NCBI RefSeq assembly: GCF_026847645.1
Contig: NZ_JAPSMC010000037.1
Coordinates: forward strand, 1-32,381
Length of the DNA: 32,381 nucleotides
Direction of reading: 5' to 3'
Origin: Anoxybacillus sp. J5B_2022
GTDB taxonomy: Bacteria > Bacillota > Bacilli > Bacillales > Anoxybacillaceae
Part shown: positions 1 through 6,416 of the stretch, one piece after another
How the letters are laid out: the number at the start of each line of letters is the position of its first letter
Numbering within the stretch: the first letter of the stretch is position 1
Notes under the pieces: model-generated
Databases searched by the model: none
Seen by the model: the letters and a program-made list of their open reading frames with translations, nothing else
Told to the model about the DNA's origin: nothing
Program-made: the position numbers and the translations under genes

Positions 1-174
1 ATCCCTACCCATCAGGACTTTTAACCATCAACGACAGTGGCTACGAACTAGAGGAGCATTCGTAGGTGTCATGACCCAACCAACGTAGTCCTCGAAAGAC
101 TTGGGGTAGTCAACTAGGACTTTTTACAAGCCCCCACTTCAAAAGCCCAAGGCTTTAAGTGGTGGGTAGTTGAC
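1..174 (+). mobile_element. Right end of an IS200/IS605-family (TnpB-type) element, truncated by the window start
   Basis: The segment ends in a hairpin (CCCACTT, then AAAGCC/GGCTTT arms, then AAGTGGTGGG) followed by GGTAGTTGAC at 165-174. The same terminal sequence occurs inverted at the far end of the window and, in diverged form, at 2453-2490. An inner pair AGTCCT (about 97) / AGGACT (about 117) brackets the preceding bases. Hairpin ends of this kind with no terminal inverted repeats are typical of IS605-family right ends, where the 3' part also encodes the omega-RNA that guides TnpB. No convincing tnpB reading frame can be followed in the bases available. The element lies in the 3' end of the neighbouring GNAT gene. 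Family assignment rests on the end structure, not on a transposase. Confidence 0.7.
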
Positions 175-1003
175 ACAATGGCAACTTATCTCGCTTGATT
201 AAAACGTAGTATTGAACAGGCTCGTTTTCGTTTCGCAGCACATGAGCAACTGCCCAGCCTGCTTGAAACAACCGAGTAAATACTTCGCGCGTTTTGTAGC
301 GCCAGTCTAATGCTAACTCATGATCTTTCTCTTTTAACTGCTGAAAGTAAAGCGGGATAGGGACGAACAAAACCGGTTGATCATAAAATGATTCCCACTC
401 TTTTGCTAGAAAAACGGCCTCCGGTTCACCGTTTGCCCGCTCTTTCCAATCAAGCACTTCCGCTTCCGGTGATCGATGAATTTGTGAAAACATCCGATGC
501 CGCTCCTCTAAATAAGCGCTGCCAATGTGCCATTCGACATAAAACCGGTCAGACGGCAATCGCTTATTGAGCGCATCGTTCATTTCCCCGTAACAATTTT
601 CGATATACTCCGAACAAATGGCTCCAAGTTTGACGATGTTTAAATAGCCGTTGCGGCTCTCAAGCGGATCGTACGTCCAGCGAATGTTCCGGTACCCCGC
701 CTTCATCGCTTCCTCCGCTTGTGCCTTTTTTAACATATACCCGATCCCGCGGTTGCGAAACGCTTCATCAATTCCGAGCATATGAGAACACAAATACACT
801 TCGCCGTTTTTGTATCCCGGAAAGCTATAGACAAATCCGACCATTCTCTCGGCGACATATGCCCCGATCACGATTCCGCCGTTTTTCGCCACCGTTAACG
901 TTTGGTGAATCGGAGTCGGGCTTGCTTTCCATACATGTTGTTCTAGCTGAGCCATTTTTTGCAGCTCTTCAATTGTATCAATTTTTCGTAGCAAAATGTC
1001 CAA
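155..1003 (-). CDS. GNAT-family acyltransferase (COG3375 type), 3' end altered by IS insertion
   Basis: A GNAT fold is indicated by the acyl-CoA binding segment around residues 75-95 (GIDEAFRNRGIGYMLKKA) and by the long second half typical of the COG3375 group. Translation probably starts at TTG 1003, because GGAGG lies 6 bases upstream; this start is inside the last codons of the M20 gene (26 bp overlap), so the two are translationally coupled. In Geobacillus kaustophilus a GNAT succinyl-CoA:D-amino acid succinyltransferase is encoded with an M20 desuccinylase and an N-succinylamino acid racemase for D-to-L amino acid conversion; that role is inferred here from pairing and family. The last five residues (QLPTT) and the stop codon lie inside the IS end, so the native C-terminus has been replaced. 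The racemase expected downstream is not in the window. The protein may still be active, since the altered part is short. Confidence 0.75.
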   Translation of the reverse strand: MDILLRKIDTIEELQKMAQLEQHVWKASPTPIHQTLTVAKNGGIVIGAYVAERMVGFVYSFPGYKNGEVYLCSHMLGIDEAFRNRGIGYMLKKAQAEEAMKAGYRNIRWTYDPLESRNGYLNIVKLGAICSEYIENCYGEMNDALNKRLPSDRFYVEWHIGSAYLEERHRMFSQIHRSPEAEVLDWKERANGEPEAVFLAKEWESFYDQPVLFVPIPLYFQQLKEKDHELALDWRYKTREVFTRLFQAGWAVAHVLRNENEPVQYYVLIKRDKLPLCQLPTT

Positions 1004-2150
1004 CGTTTTCCTCCCCTTGCGACTGTGCGTAGCGAAATGTTTCGATCACAGTCTTTGCCAATATTTCAATGCCGATCAGTAAATCTTCGCGGCGAAACGT
1101 CATCTGCGGATGATGCAATCCCGGCGTTAAATCGCAGCCGAGACCGAGCATCGTCGTTTTCAATGACGGCTTCATGACCGAATAAAAATGAAAATCTTCT
1201 CCTCCTGATGTCACAACGGGTGGAGCACATTTTTCTGCTCCAATCGTTTCCATAATCGCCCGTTCCATGATGTGCTGCGCCTCCGGATGCACTTGAGCTG
1301 CCACGATGCGAACACCTTGCTGCAAGGCAATCTCCGCCCCATAAATCATCGAAACGCCTTTTGCTACATTTTGTAAACGATCGACTAATTGCTCCATGAC
1401 TTCATTCGTTTGTGCCCGCAAGTCAAGAGTAAAGGTTGCGTGTTCTGGAATGATGTTGGCGCTTTTCTCCCCCGCATGAAACCGCGTCATTTTAATCGAT
1501 GCCGGCACTTGCGGATCGACGTGAATTTTTCCTAATTCTTGCACAAGCGCGCTGCCAACTTCAATGGTGTTGACGCCGAGATGCGGTCTGGCAGCATGTG
1601 CCGCCACTCCTTTAATTTCTCCTTCGATCAATTGAGCCGCTCCGTGTAAAATCGCCGGAGAAGCATAGCCGCTTCTTAATTCTTGAATCGGTCGCAAATG
1701 CACGCCATATAAAAAATCAACGTCATCGACGACTCCTTTTTCGATCATTTTCAATGCACCTGTTCCCGTTTCTTCCGCCGGTTGAAACAAAATTTTTAAT
1801 TTTCCCGGCGGGCGATAACCAATGCGGTTGAACAATTTCACAACCCCTAATGCCATCGTCATATGGGCATCGTGGCCGCACGCATGGTTCGCTTTCCATT
1901 TTCCGTTCACTTCTTGCCAAAGGGCATCCATATCGGCACGTAAGGCAACAGTAAAAGAACCGCTTCCGATTTCGCCGACAACTCCGGTGCAATCGGAAAA
2001 CGTCTGAACCCGATATCCTTCCTGAATTAATTGCTGTTTTAAAAACTCGGTTGTTTTGAATTCTTCCCAACTGATTTCGGGATGTTGATGAAGATGGTCA
2101 AACACTTCCAATAATTCTTTTTGTATACTCTCCAGCGCGTTTTTCATCAT
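978..2150 (-). CDS. M20-family amidohydrolase / N-acyl-L-amino acid deacylase (probable desuccinylase)
   Basis: A zinc-dependent M20 peptidase of about 390 residues. The metal-binding motif GHACGHDAHMTMALG and the catalytic PAEETGTGA motif are both present, and TSGGEDFHFY near the C-terminus is the usual late metal/active-site motif. The family hydrolyses N-acyl amino acids or hippurate-like amides. The start is set at ATG 2150 (ATGATG pair), with AAGGAA about 10 bases upstream; the longer reading frame reaches into IS-derived DNA and has no ribosome binding site. It is the first gene of a two-gene unit with the GNAT acyltransferase, which suggests removal of the N-succinyl group from an L-amino acid after racemisation. 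Exact substrate is inferred. Transcription starts close to the IS-like remnant at 2210-2490, which separates the gene from its former upstream region. Confidence 0.85.
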   Translation of the reverse strand: MMKNALESIQKELLEVFDHLHQHPEISWEEFKTTEFLKQQLIQEGYRVQTFSDCTGVVGEIGSGSFTVALRADMDALWQEVNGKWKANHACGHDAHMTMALGVVKLFNRIGYRPPGKLKILFQPAEETGTGALKMIEKGVVDDVDFLYGVHLRPIQELRSGYASPAILHGAAQLIEGEIKGVAAHAARPHLGVNTIEVGSALVQELGKIHVDPQVPASIKMTRFHAGEKSANIIPEHATFTLDLRAQTNEVMEQLVDRLQNVAKGVSMIYGAEIALQQGVRIVAAQVHPEAQHIMERAIMETIGAEKCAPPVVTSGGEDFHFYSVMKPSLKTTMLGLGCDLTPGLHHPQMTFRREDLLIGIEILAKTVIETFRYAQSQGEENVGHFATKN

Positions 2151-2209
2151 CTTTGGCGATTCCTTTCTTTTGTATAATAATAAGAATGTGGAGAAAATCG
2201 TTGTATCAA

Positions 2210-2490
2210 GACACTCCAATCCCCGTTACTCGATGTAGGGAGTTGGTTGCAGGAGACGTTGCAACCGTAAAACATCGAGCGTACATCCGTCTGTTGTGCG
2301 TGGAAGTCAAGTACTGCCTACAGACATGCCGAGCCACTCGGTAGCGATATAGACATGACCTGTGTCGTTGGGTAGTCGTCAACCTGCCCCTGATGCAACC
2401 CCAAGTCAAGGAAGGAGGACAAAGTCCGTTCGCACTTCTGGGGAGTTGCAGGCCCCCACTTCAAGCGTTAGCTAAGTGGGGGTAGTTGAC
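2210..2490 (+). mobile_element. Solitary IS605/TnpB-type 3' end with omega-RNA-like structure
   Basis: No transposase or complete tnpB frame is present, but the segment ends in the same GGTAGTTGAC as the IS ends at both window edges. Terminal arms CCCCCACTT (2453-2461) and AAGTGGGGG (2474-2482) form a strong hairpin. Further in, CTCGATGT (2229-2236) pairs with ACATCGAG (2272-2279) and encloses GGTTGCA (2245-2251) / TGCAACC (2260-2266). TGCAACCCC (about 2394) can pair with GGGGAGTTGCA (about 2440). Such nested structure is as expected for the omega-RNA part of a TnpB element. The left boundary is uncertain, somewhere near 2205-2215. It is either a deletion remnant or a non-autonomous unit mobilised or used in trans. 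Confidence 0.55.
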
Positions 2491-2530
2491 TTTCTCTCTC
2501 CCCGTTATAATGGCATACAATAAATAGTTG

Positions 2531-2552
2531 TTGAATATATTATAATATTCAA
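2531..2552. repeat. AT-rich inverted repeat
   Basis: TTGAATAT (2531-2538) and ATATTCAA (2545-2552) are exact inverted arms around ATTATA. It lies between the IS remnant and the bluB hairpin, in what was probably the upstream region of the M20 gene before the IS arrived. It could be an operator for that operon; nothing else identifies the binding protein. Confidence 0.4.
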
Positions 2553-2609
2553 AAAAATGTTTCAAGTAGTACAAAAACCTTTTGAGGTGCAAAATTGAAT
2601 GGATACATG

Positions 2610-2650
2610 AAATGGCGTACAAACTGACAAACAGTTTGATACGCCATTTT
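2610..2650 (-). terminator. Long hairpin downstream of bluB
   Basis: AAATGGCGTA (2610-2619) pairs with TACGCCATTT (2640-2649) and AAACTG (2621-2626) with CAGTTT (2632-2637), giving about 17 bp with a single bulge and a five-base loop. It lies about 20 bases past the bluB stop codon. The T tract is short on both strands, so termination is likely but not certain. Confidence 0.5.
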
Positions 2651-2669
2651 GATTGTTACATCAAGGCTT

Positions 2670-3362
2670 TTATACAGTTACATTTGTTTCATCTATGTTC
2701 AATAACATATCTGTTTCTTTTCCCCATGTATTATCAAATACTAATTGTTGTAATTCTTTACGTGTTTCCCAGTTTTTCATTTCAAGTATCGGTCTTTCCG
2801 GATAATTTTCGGTATAACCGATGGAAATTAGGGCAACTGGATCAATATGATACGGGATTTGAAGAATTCTTCGAACATCCGCTTTTTTATAAAAGCTCAC
2901 CCATCCCATTGCTAAACCTTCTGCATATGCCGCTAACCACATGTTTTGAATTGCACAACTAACAGACATAATATCTGTTTCAGGAATTGAATTTCTTCCT
3001 AATACATGATCACCACCCCGGAACGGATCACACGTTACACAGATCGTTAAAGGTGCTTCAGTAATGCCGGCTATTTTTAATTCAAGAAATTTCAAATCCC
3101 GATCTGTACCTTCATAATGAATGGCTAACGCACGCCGCTCCTTTTCTACAATTTGCGCTAATTGCTCCTTTATGTGATCTTCTGTTATTAAAATAAAATT
3201 CCAGGGCTGCATAAACCCAACGGAAGGTGCATGATGGGCTGCTAGCAATATATTTTTTAGTTTTTCTATAGGAATAGGATTTTTTAAAAACGTTCTAATA
3301 TCTCGGCGATTATAAATCGCTTTATATACCCCCATTTTTTCTTCCTTTGAAAGACGATTCAC
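2670..3362 (-). CDS. bluB: 5,6-dimethylbenzimidazole synthase (BluB-type flavin-destructase)
   Basis: A nitroreductase-fold protein that carries the BluB hallmarks: RRDIRTF near residue 20, HHAPSVGFMQPWNFI around 45-60, LTICVTCD mid-protein and AIQNMWLAAYAEGLAMGWVSF in the last third. BluB cleaves reduced FMN with oxygen to give 5,6-dimethylbenzimidazole, the lower ligand of cobalamin. The GTG at 3362 is preferred because GAGGGGG lies 8 bases upstream; the longer frame begins at a GTG directly abutting that site. The gene stands alone; no other cobalamin gene is in the window and no cobalamin riboswitch is visible upstream. It ends at a hairpin (2610-2650). A generic nitroreductase role cannot be excluded, but the motif match is specific. 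Confidence 0.85.
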   Translation of the reverse strand: MNRLSKEEKMGVYKAIYNRRDIRTFLKNPIPIEKLKNILLAAHHAPSVGFMQPWNFILITEDHIKEQLAQIVEKERRALAIHYEGTDRDLKFLELKIAGITEAPLTICVTCDPFRGGDHVLGRNSIPETDIMSVSCAIQNMWLAAYAEGLAMGWVSFYKKADVRRILQIPYHIDPVALISIGYTENYPERPILEMKNWETRKELQQLVFDNTWGKETDMLLNIDETNVTV

Positions 3363-3440
3363 AGTTTCCACCCCCTCTCATCACGTGAAATTTCCGATAC
3401 TACTATACCAAAAGAACGACAAACGGTAAAACCTATAAGA

Positions 3441-3555
3441 AAAGCGCAAAGCGCCCTCCTATCGGCGAAGATCGCACAAGCCCCACCGAGGAGGCTGCGG
3501 CCGCAGTGTGGGGCGGAGCGCATCACACCGATGGCGCTTGGAGCTAGACAGCTCC
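3441..3555. repeat. Structured intergenic repeat (long imperfect hairpin, MITE-like)
   Basis: The bases fold as one long imperfect hairpin: AAGCGCC (3449-3455) and ATCGG (3461-3465) pair with CCGAT (3528-3532) and GGCGCTT (3533-3539); further in, AGCCCCAC pairs with GTGTGGGGC, with the palindrome CTGCGGCCGCAG (3495-3506) at the tip. A second small hairpin, GGAGCT-AGAC-AGCTCC (3540-3555), closes the unit. GC content is far above its flanks. Similar elements beginning near AAGCGC and ending in GCTTGGAGCTAGAC are scattered through Bacillaceae intergenic regions as I recall them; copy number here cannot be determined from one window. Confidence 0.6.
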
Positions 3556-3600
3556 CATCCTAACCGCGGGAGCCCAAAATTTATATTTTCTTATTCTTTT

Positions 3601-3630
3601 AAAAAACGACAGGTGCCTGTGTCACCTGTC
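3601..3630 (-). terminator. Rho-independent terminator of the ThrE-type exporter operon
   Basis: GACAGGTG (3608-3615) and CACCTGTC (3623-3630) form a perfect 8 bp stem with a 7-base loop. Read on the minus strand the stem is followed by GTTTTTT, a classical terminator. It lies about 110 bases after the stop codon of the small exporter subunit. Confidence 0.75.
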
Positions 3631-3742
3631 ATATTTTGTTTCAAGCTGAAAGCAAATTCTCTCTTCTCATGGCTCAAGTCACGAATGTCGGAGCGCTTTA
3701 TTAATGAAACGTGTCTACCGTTACTGTCCAAAACTCAAACTT

Positions 3743-4174
3743 CTACCGTGAAGCCCAAGTTTTCATCATTTGGTTTATGACTTCTGAAAAAATGAGACCC
3801 ATCGCAATCGCTCCAGAGATCATAAACGCTTTTGCCGCCAGCTGGATCGCCATATTGTAGTCGTTCACAACAACATGGCGCATCGCTTCATACGCCAATC
3901 CCCCCGGAACGAGCGGAATGATGCCGGAAACGCTAAAAATCGTCATCGGCGTTTTGTACATCCTTGCTAACACTTGGCTCACAACCGCCACAAAAAATGC
4001 GGCTACAAACGTTGCGAAGATAGAATCCATATCATATTGAACAAACAAAATATAAATGAACCAGCCGCTCATCCCAACAAGTCCACAATGCGCGAGCAAT
4101 TTTTTCGGAACATTAAAAATGAGACCAAAGGCGGCCGAAGCAATGAAACTCGTTACAAGCTGCTCAATCAGCAT
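3743..4174 (-). CDS. Threonine/serine exporter, small membrane subunit (YjjB/DUF3815 type)
   Basis: A 143-residue hydrophobic protein with four or five membrane segments; PLVPGGLAYEAMR in the second half is the pore motif shared by ThrE-family proteins. In single-chain ThrE exporters this part is fused to the larger domain encoded by the gene just upstream. The start ATG 4174 follows AGGAGAGGAAG at normal spacing, and the previous stop lies only about 11 bases before it, so the pair is co-transcribed. Together they probably form a two-component amino acid exporter like YjjP-YjjB, which exports succinate in E. coli; the substrate here is not shown by sequence. Confidence 0.8.
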   Translation of the reverse strand: MLIEQLVTSFIASAAFGLIFNVPKKLLAHCGLVGMSGWFIYILFVQYDMDSIFATFVAAFFVAVVSQVLARMYKTPMTIFSVSGIIPLVPGGLAYEAMRHVVVNDYNMAIQLAAKAFMISGAIAMGLIFSEVINQMMKTWASR

Positions 4175-4185
4175 ATCTTCCTCTC

Positions 4186-4929
4186 CTAATACATCGCAAA
4201 AATAACAGCCATACCCGTTCCGATCGCAAACGCCGTTAAAAACGCTTCCGCTCCTTTTGACAGCCCCGCCACTAAATGCCCCGCCATCAAATCGCGCACG
4301 GCATTCGTGATTAACATTCCCGGCACTAACGGCATCACCGACCCGATAATAATTTTATCAATATCGTTGCCAACACCGATGGCAACGAGCAACATCGCTA
4401 CAATTCCTGCGAGAAATGACGCAAAAAATTCGGCGAAAAATTTGAGTTTTACTAAACGATGGACGTAATCTAATCCGTAAAAGCCGATTCCTCCAGACAC
4501 AAATGCAGGTAAAAAGTCGCTCCACTTTCCTTGAAACATAATGACAAAACAACCGCTCGCAATTGCTGATGCGGCAACTTGCATCCAAAACGGATAAGCC
4601 AGATTCTTTCCCTCCAGTTGCTTCAACCGTTCATGCGCTTCTGCAAGCGACAGCTCTCCGCTGCTGATTTGCCGGGAAATGCTGTTGACAATCGTTACCT
4701 TTTGCAAATCGGTCGATCGCTCAACGATGCGGATCAATTTCGCTGGTCCTGATCCGTCAATGGCAAAAATAATTCCCGTCGGCGTCACATAGCTATGCGA
4801 ATGCGGCATGCCAAACGCCGCGGCAATTCGCATCATCGTGTCTTCCACGCGATACGTTTCCGCTCCGCTTTGCAACATAATTTTCCCCGCCAACAAACAA
4901 ACATCGGCGACTTTATGGATTTCACCCAT
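4186..4929 (-). CDS. Threonine/serine exporter, large subunit (YjjP/DUF1212 type)
   Basis: Starts MGEIHKVADVCLLAGKIML and continues with GAETYRVEDTMMRIA, the conserved N-terminal signature of DUF1212 proteins. The C-terminal half has about five membrane segments and the motif PLVPGMLITNAVRDLMAGH, which mirrors PLVPGG in the partner. ATG 4929 is chosen because GGAGAG is 8 bases upstream; a TTG directly before it is also possible. The longer frame upstream runs into the promoter region (TATACT at 4964-4969 on this strand). First gene of a two-gene operon with the small subunit. The divergent peroxiredoxin gene starts 150 bases away. Confidence 0.82.
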   Translation of the reverse strand: MGEIHKVADVCLLAGKIMLQSGAETYRVEDTMMRIAAAFGMPHSHSYVTPTGIIFAIDGSGPAKLIRIVERSTDLQKVTIVNSISRQISSGELSLAEAHERLKQLEGKNLAYPFWMQVAASAIASGCFVIMFQGKWSDFLPAFVSGGIGFYGLDYVHRLVKLKFFAEFFASFLAGIVAMLLVAIGVGNDIDKIIIGSVMPLVPGMLITNAVRDLMAGHLVAGLSKGAEAFLTAFAIGTGMAVIFAMY

Positions 4930-5078
4930 CAACCACTCTCTCCAATCCAATTGCTTCACAATTAGTATACCACGACAGAACATAAGAAAAAGCGGTTTGG
5001 CAAATTTATGTTGGGCAAATACCGATGTTTCTGAATATACTATGATGCATGCTTTCACGTGACAAGGAGGGCAACAAC

Positions 5079-5741
5079 ATGGAAAACGGCAAATCTCTTA
5101 AAATTGGCGATCGCTTTCCAGAAGTAACGGTCCATACGACGCTTGGTGCGAAAACGTTGCCGACAGATTATCGCGGCCGCTGGTTTATTTTATTTAGCCA
5201 TCCTAGCGATTTCACACCTGTGTGCACGACCGAGTTTATCGCGTTTGAGCAATGGAAAGACTCGTTTCGTAAACTGAACACCGAGCTGATTGGCTTATCC
5301 GTCGACCAAGTGTTTTCTCATTTGAAATGGATCGAATGGATAAAGGAAAAAACGGGAGTCGAGATCACGTTTCCGGTCATTGCCGATCCATTAGGCAAGC
5401 TGGCCCGAACGTTAGGAATGATCGATCCGGATAAAGGAACGCGGCCTGTGCGAGGAGTATTCGTTGTGGATGAGAATGGGGTGATTAAACAAATGCTTTA
5501 TTATCCGCAAGAAGTCGGGCGGAATATTGGGGAAATTTGGCGCTCGGTGCACGCGTTGCAAACGGCTCATCTGTACGGCGTCGCCACGCCGGAAAATTGG
5601 CCAAACAACCATCTCATCGGCAGCCATGTTATCGTTCCTCCTGCTGATACCGTTGCCAAAATAAAAGAACGATACGAACAACAAAAACAAGGACACGTGC
5701 AATGTTTAGATTGGTGGTTTTGTTACAAAAAGTTATGGTAG
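5079..5741 (+). CDS. Peroxiredoxin of the Prx6/archaeal-like type
   Basis: Thioredoxin-fold peroxidase of 220 residues. The peroxidatic motif [11 protein letters not shown] is at about residues 42-52, with the conserved catalytic Arg in GTRPVRGVF. The long C-terminal domain ([18 protein letters not shown]) marks the Prx6-like group, and two extra cysteines in [11 protein letters not shown] at the C-terminus could serve as resolving residues. It reduces hydrogen peroxide and organic peroxides. ATG 5079 follows AAGGAGG at 8 bases; the upstream in-frame ATG is not used. No PerR box was seen in front of this copy, in contrast to the broken paralogue at 16837. The stop codon is inside a hairpin shared with the convergent Uma2 gene. 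Confidence 0.9.
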   Translation: MENGKSLKIGDRFPEVTVHTTLGAKTLPTDYRGRWFILFSHPSDFTPVCTTEFIAFEQWKDSFRKLNTELIGLSVDQVFSHLKWIEWIKEKTGVEITFPVIADPLGKLARTLGMIDPDKGTRPVRGVFVVDENGVIKQMLYYPQEVGRNIGEIWRSVHALQTAHLYGVATPENWPNNHLIGSHVIVPPADTVAKIKERYEQQKQGHVQCLDWWFCYKKLW

Positions 5742-5757
5742 CGCCTCCGCTACCATA
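5734..5757. terminator. Bidirectional hairpin containing both convergent stop codons
   Basis: A perfect 10 bp stem (5734-5743 with 5748-5757) and a CCTC loop. Both TAG stop codons, of the peroxiredoxin on the plus strand and of the Uma2 gene on the minus strand, lie in the arms, and both proteins end in Leu-Trp as a consequence. On the minus strand the stem is followed by ACTTTTTG. Confidence 0.7.
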
Positions 5758-6322
5758 GCTCCCGAAAAATTTCCGAAAGGTTTAATTTCAGCTCCGGATA
5801 TAAGAACGAAATCAATACATCTTGTTCCCCGAATACTTCTCTGTTTTTATACGAACCGTCCTCCCAGCCATATACTTCAATCGTTCGGTGGACAGGATCT
5901 ACAACCCAATATTCTTTTACTTGAAACTGTTGATACAGGTTGTATTTTTCATTTCTGTCTTTTAACGCCGTGCTAGGAGATAGCACTTCAACCGTTAAAT
6001 CAGGTGGGCCATCGCAACTTTTTTCGGTAATTTTCTGTTTGTCGCAAACAACGAAGAGATCTGGCTGCACGACATGTTTAGCGTTTTCGTAGTGAAAGCC
6101 TTCATCCAGCCTTACATCAAACGGAGCGAGAACGACCGCGCAGCCTTGATTTTGAAAAAACGGCCGTAAAGCCGCATACAATTCCCCGACAATAGCCTGA
6201 TGAGTAAAAGAAGGCGAAGGGGCCATGCTGTAAGGAACGCCATCAATCAACTCCCATTGTCCATCCCACTCTACATAATTTTTATACGTATAGCTTTTAT
6301 GCTGAAACTCTGGAGTTTTCAT
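5750..6322 (-). CDS. Uma2-family (DUF820) restriction-endonuclease-like protein
   Basis: A 190-residue PD-(D/E)XK fold protein. N-terminal YVEWDGQWELIDGVPYSM is the DUF820 entry motif; VQPDLFVVCD and LTVEVLSPST followed by a lysine (K) a few residues later form the nuclease core D...ExxK. ATG 6322 follows GGAGTG at 7 bases. These proteins are abundant in cyanobacteria and thermophilic Firmicutes and their cellular substrate is unknown; a mobile or DNA-processing role is only suggested by the fold. It is a single gene between convergent peroxiredoxin and the downstream-oriented HD-GYP gene. Confidence 0.85.
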   Translation of the reverse strand: MKTPEFQHKSYTYKNYVEWDGQWELIDGVPYSMAPSPSFTHQAIVGELYAALRPFFQNQGCAVVLAPFDVRLDEGFHYENAKHVVQPDLFVVCDKQKITEKSCDGPPDLTVEVLSPSTALKDRNEKYNLYQQFQVKEYWVVDPVHRTIEVYGWEDGSYKNREVFGEQDVLISFLYPELKLNLSEIFRELW

Positions 6323-6382
6323 TTCGCTTCACTCCGTTTGTTTTTATTCATTATATCACAACGATGAATGGAAGAGCGATAT

Positions 6383-6416
6383 GAATAGCGAACAGCTTTT
6401 CCACTGTTCGCTATTC
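6383..6416. terminator. Hairpin at the end of the HD-GYP gene
   Basis: GAATAGCGAACAG (6383-6395) and CTGTTCGCTATTC (6404-6416) are exact 13-base inverted arms around an 8-base loop. The HD-GYP stop codon overlaps the arm. There is no long T run on either strand, so it may act as an mRNA-stabilising hairpin instead of an efficient terminator. Confidence 0.5.

Noticed and set aside
2582-2962. A 126-codon open frame on the plus strand
   Set aside because: It runs through the bluB terminator hairpin and antisense to bluB, without a ribosome binding site.
3363-3440. Cobalamin riboswitch before bluB
   Set aside because: No B12-box (GCCACTG-like) and no suitable helices are visible.
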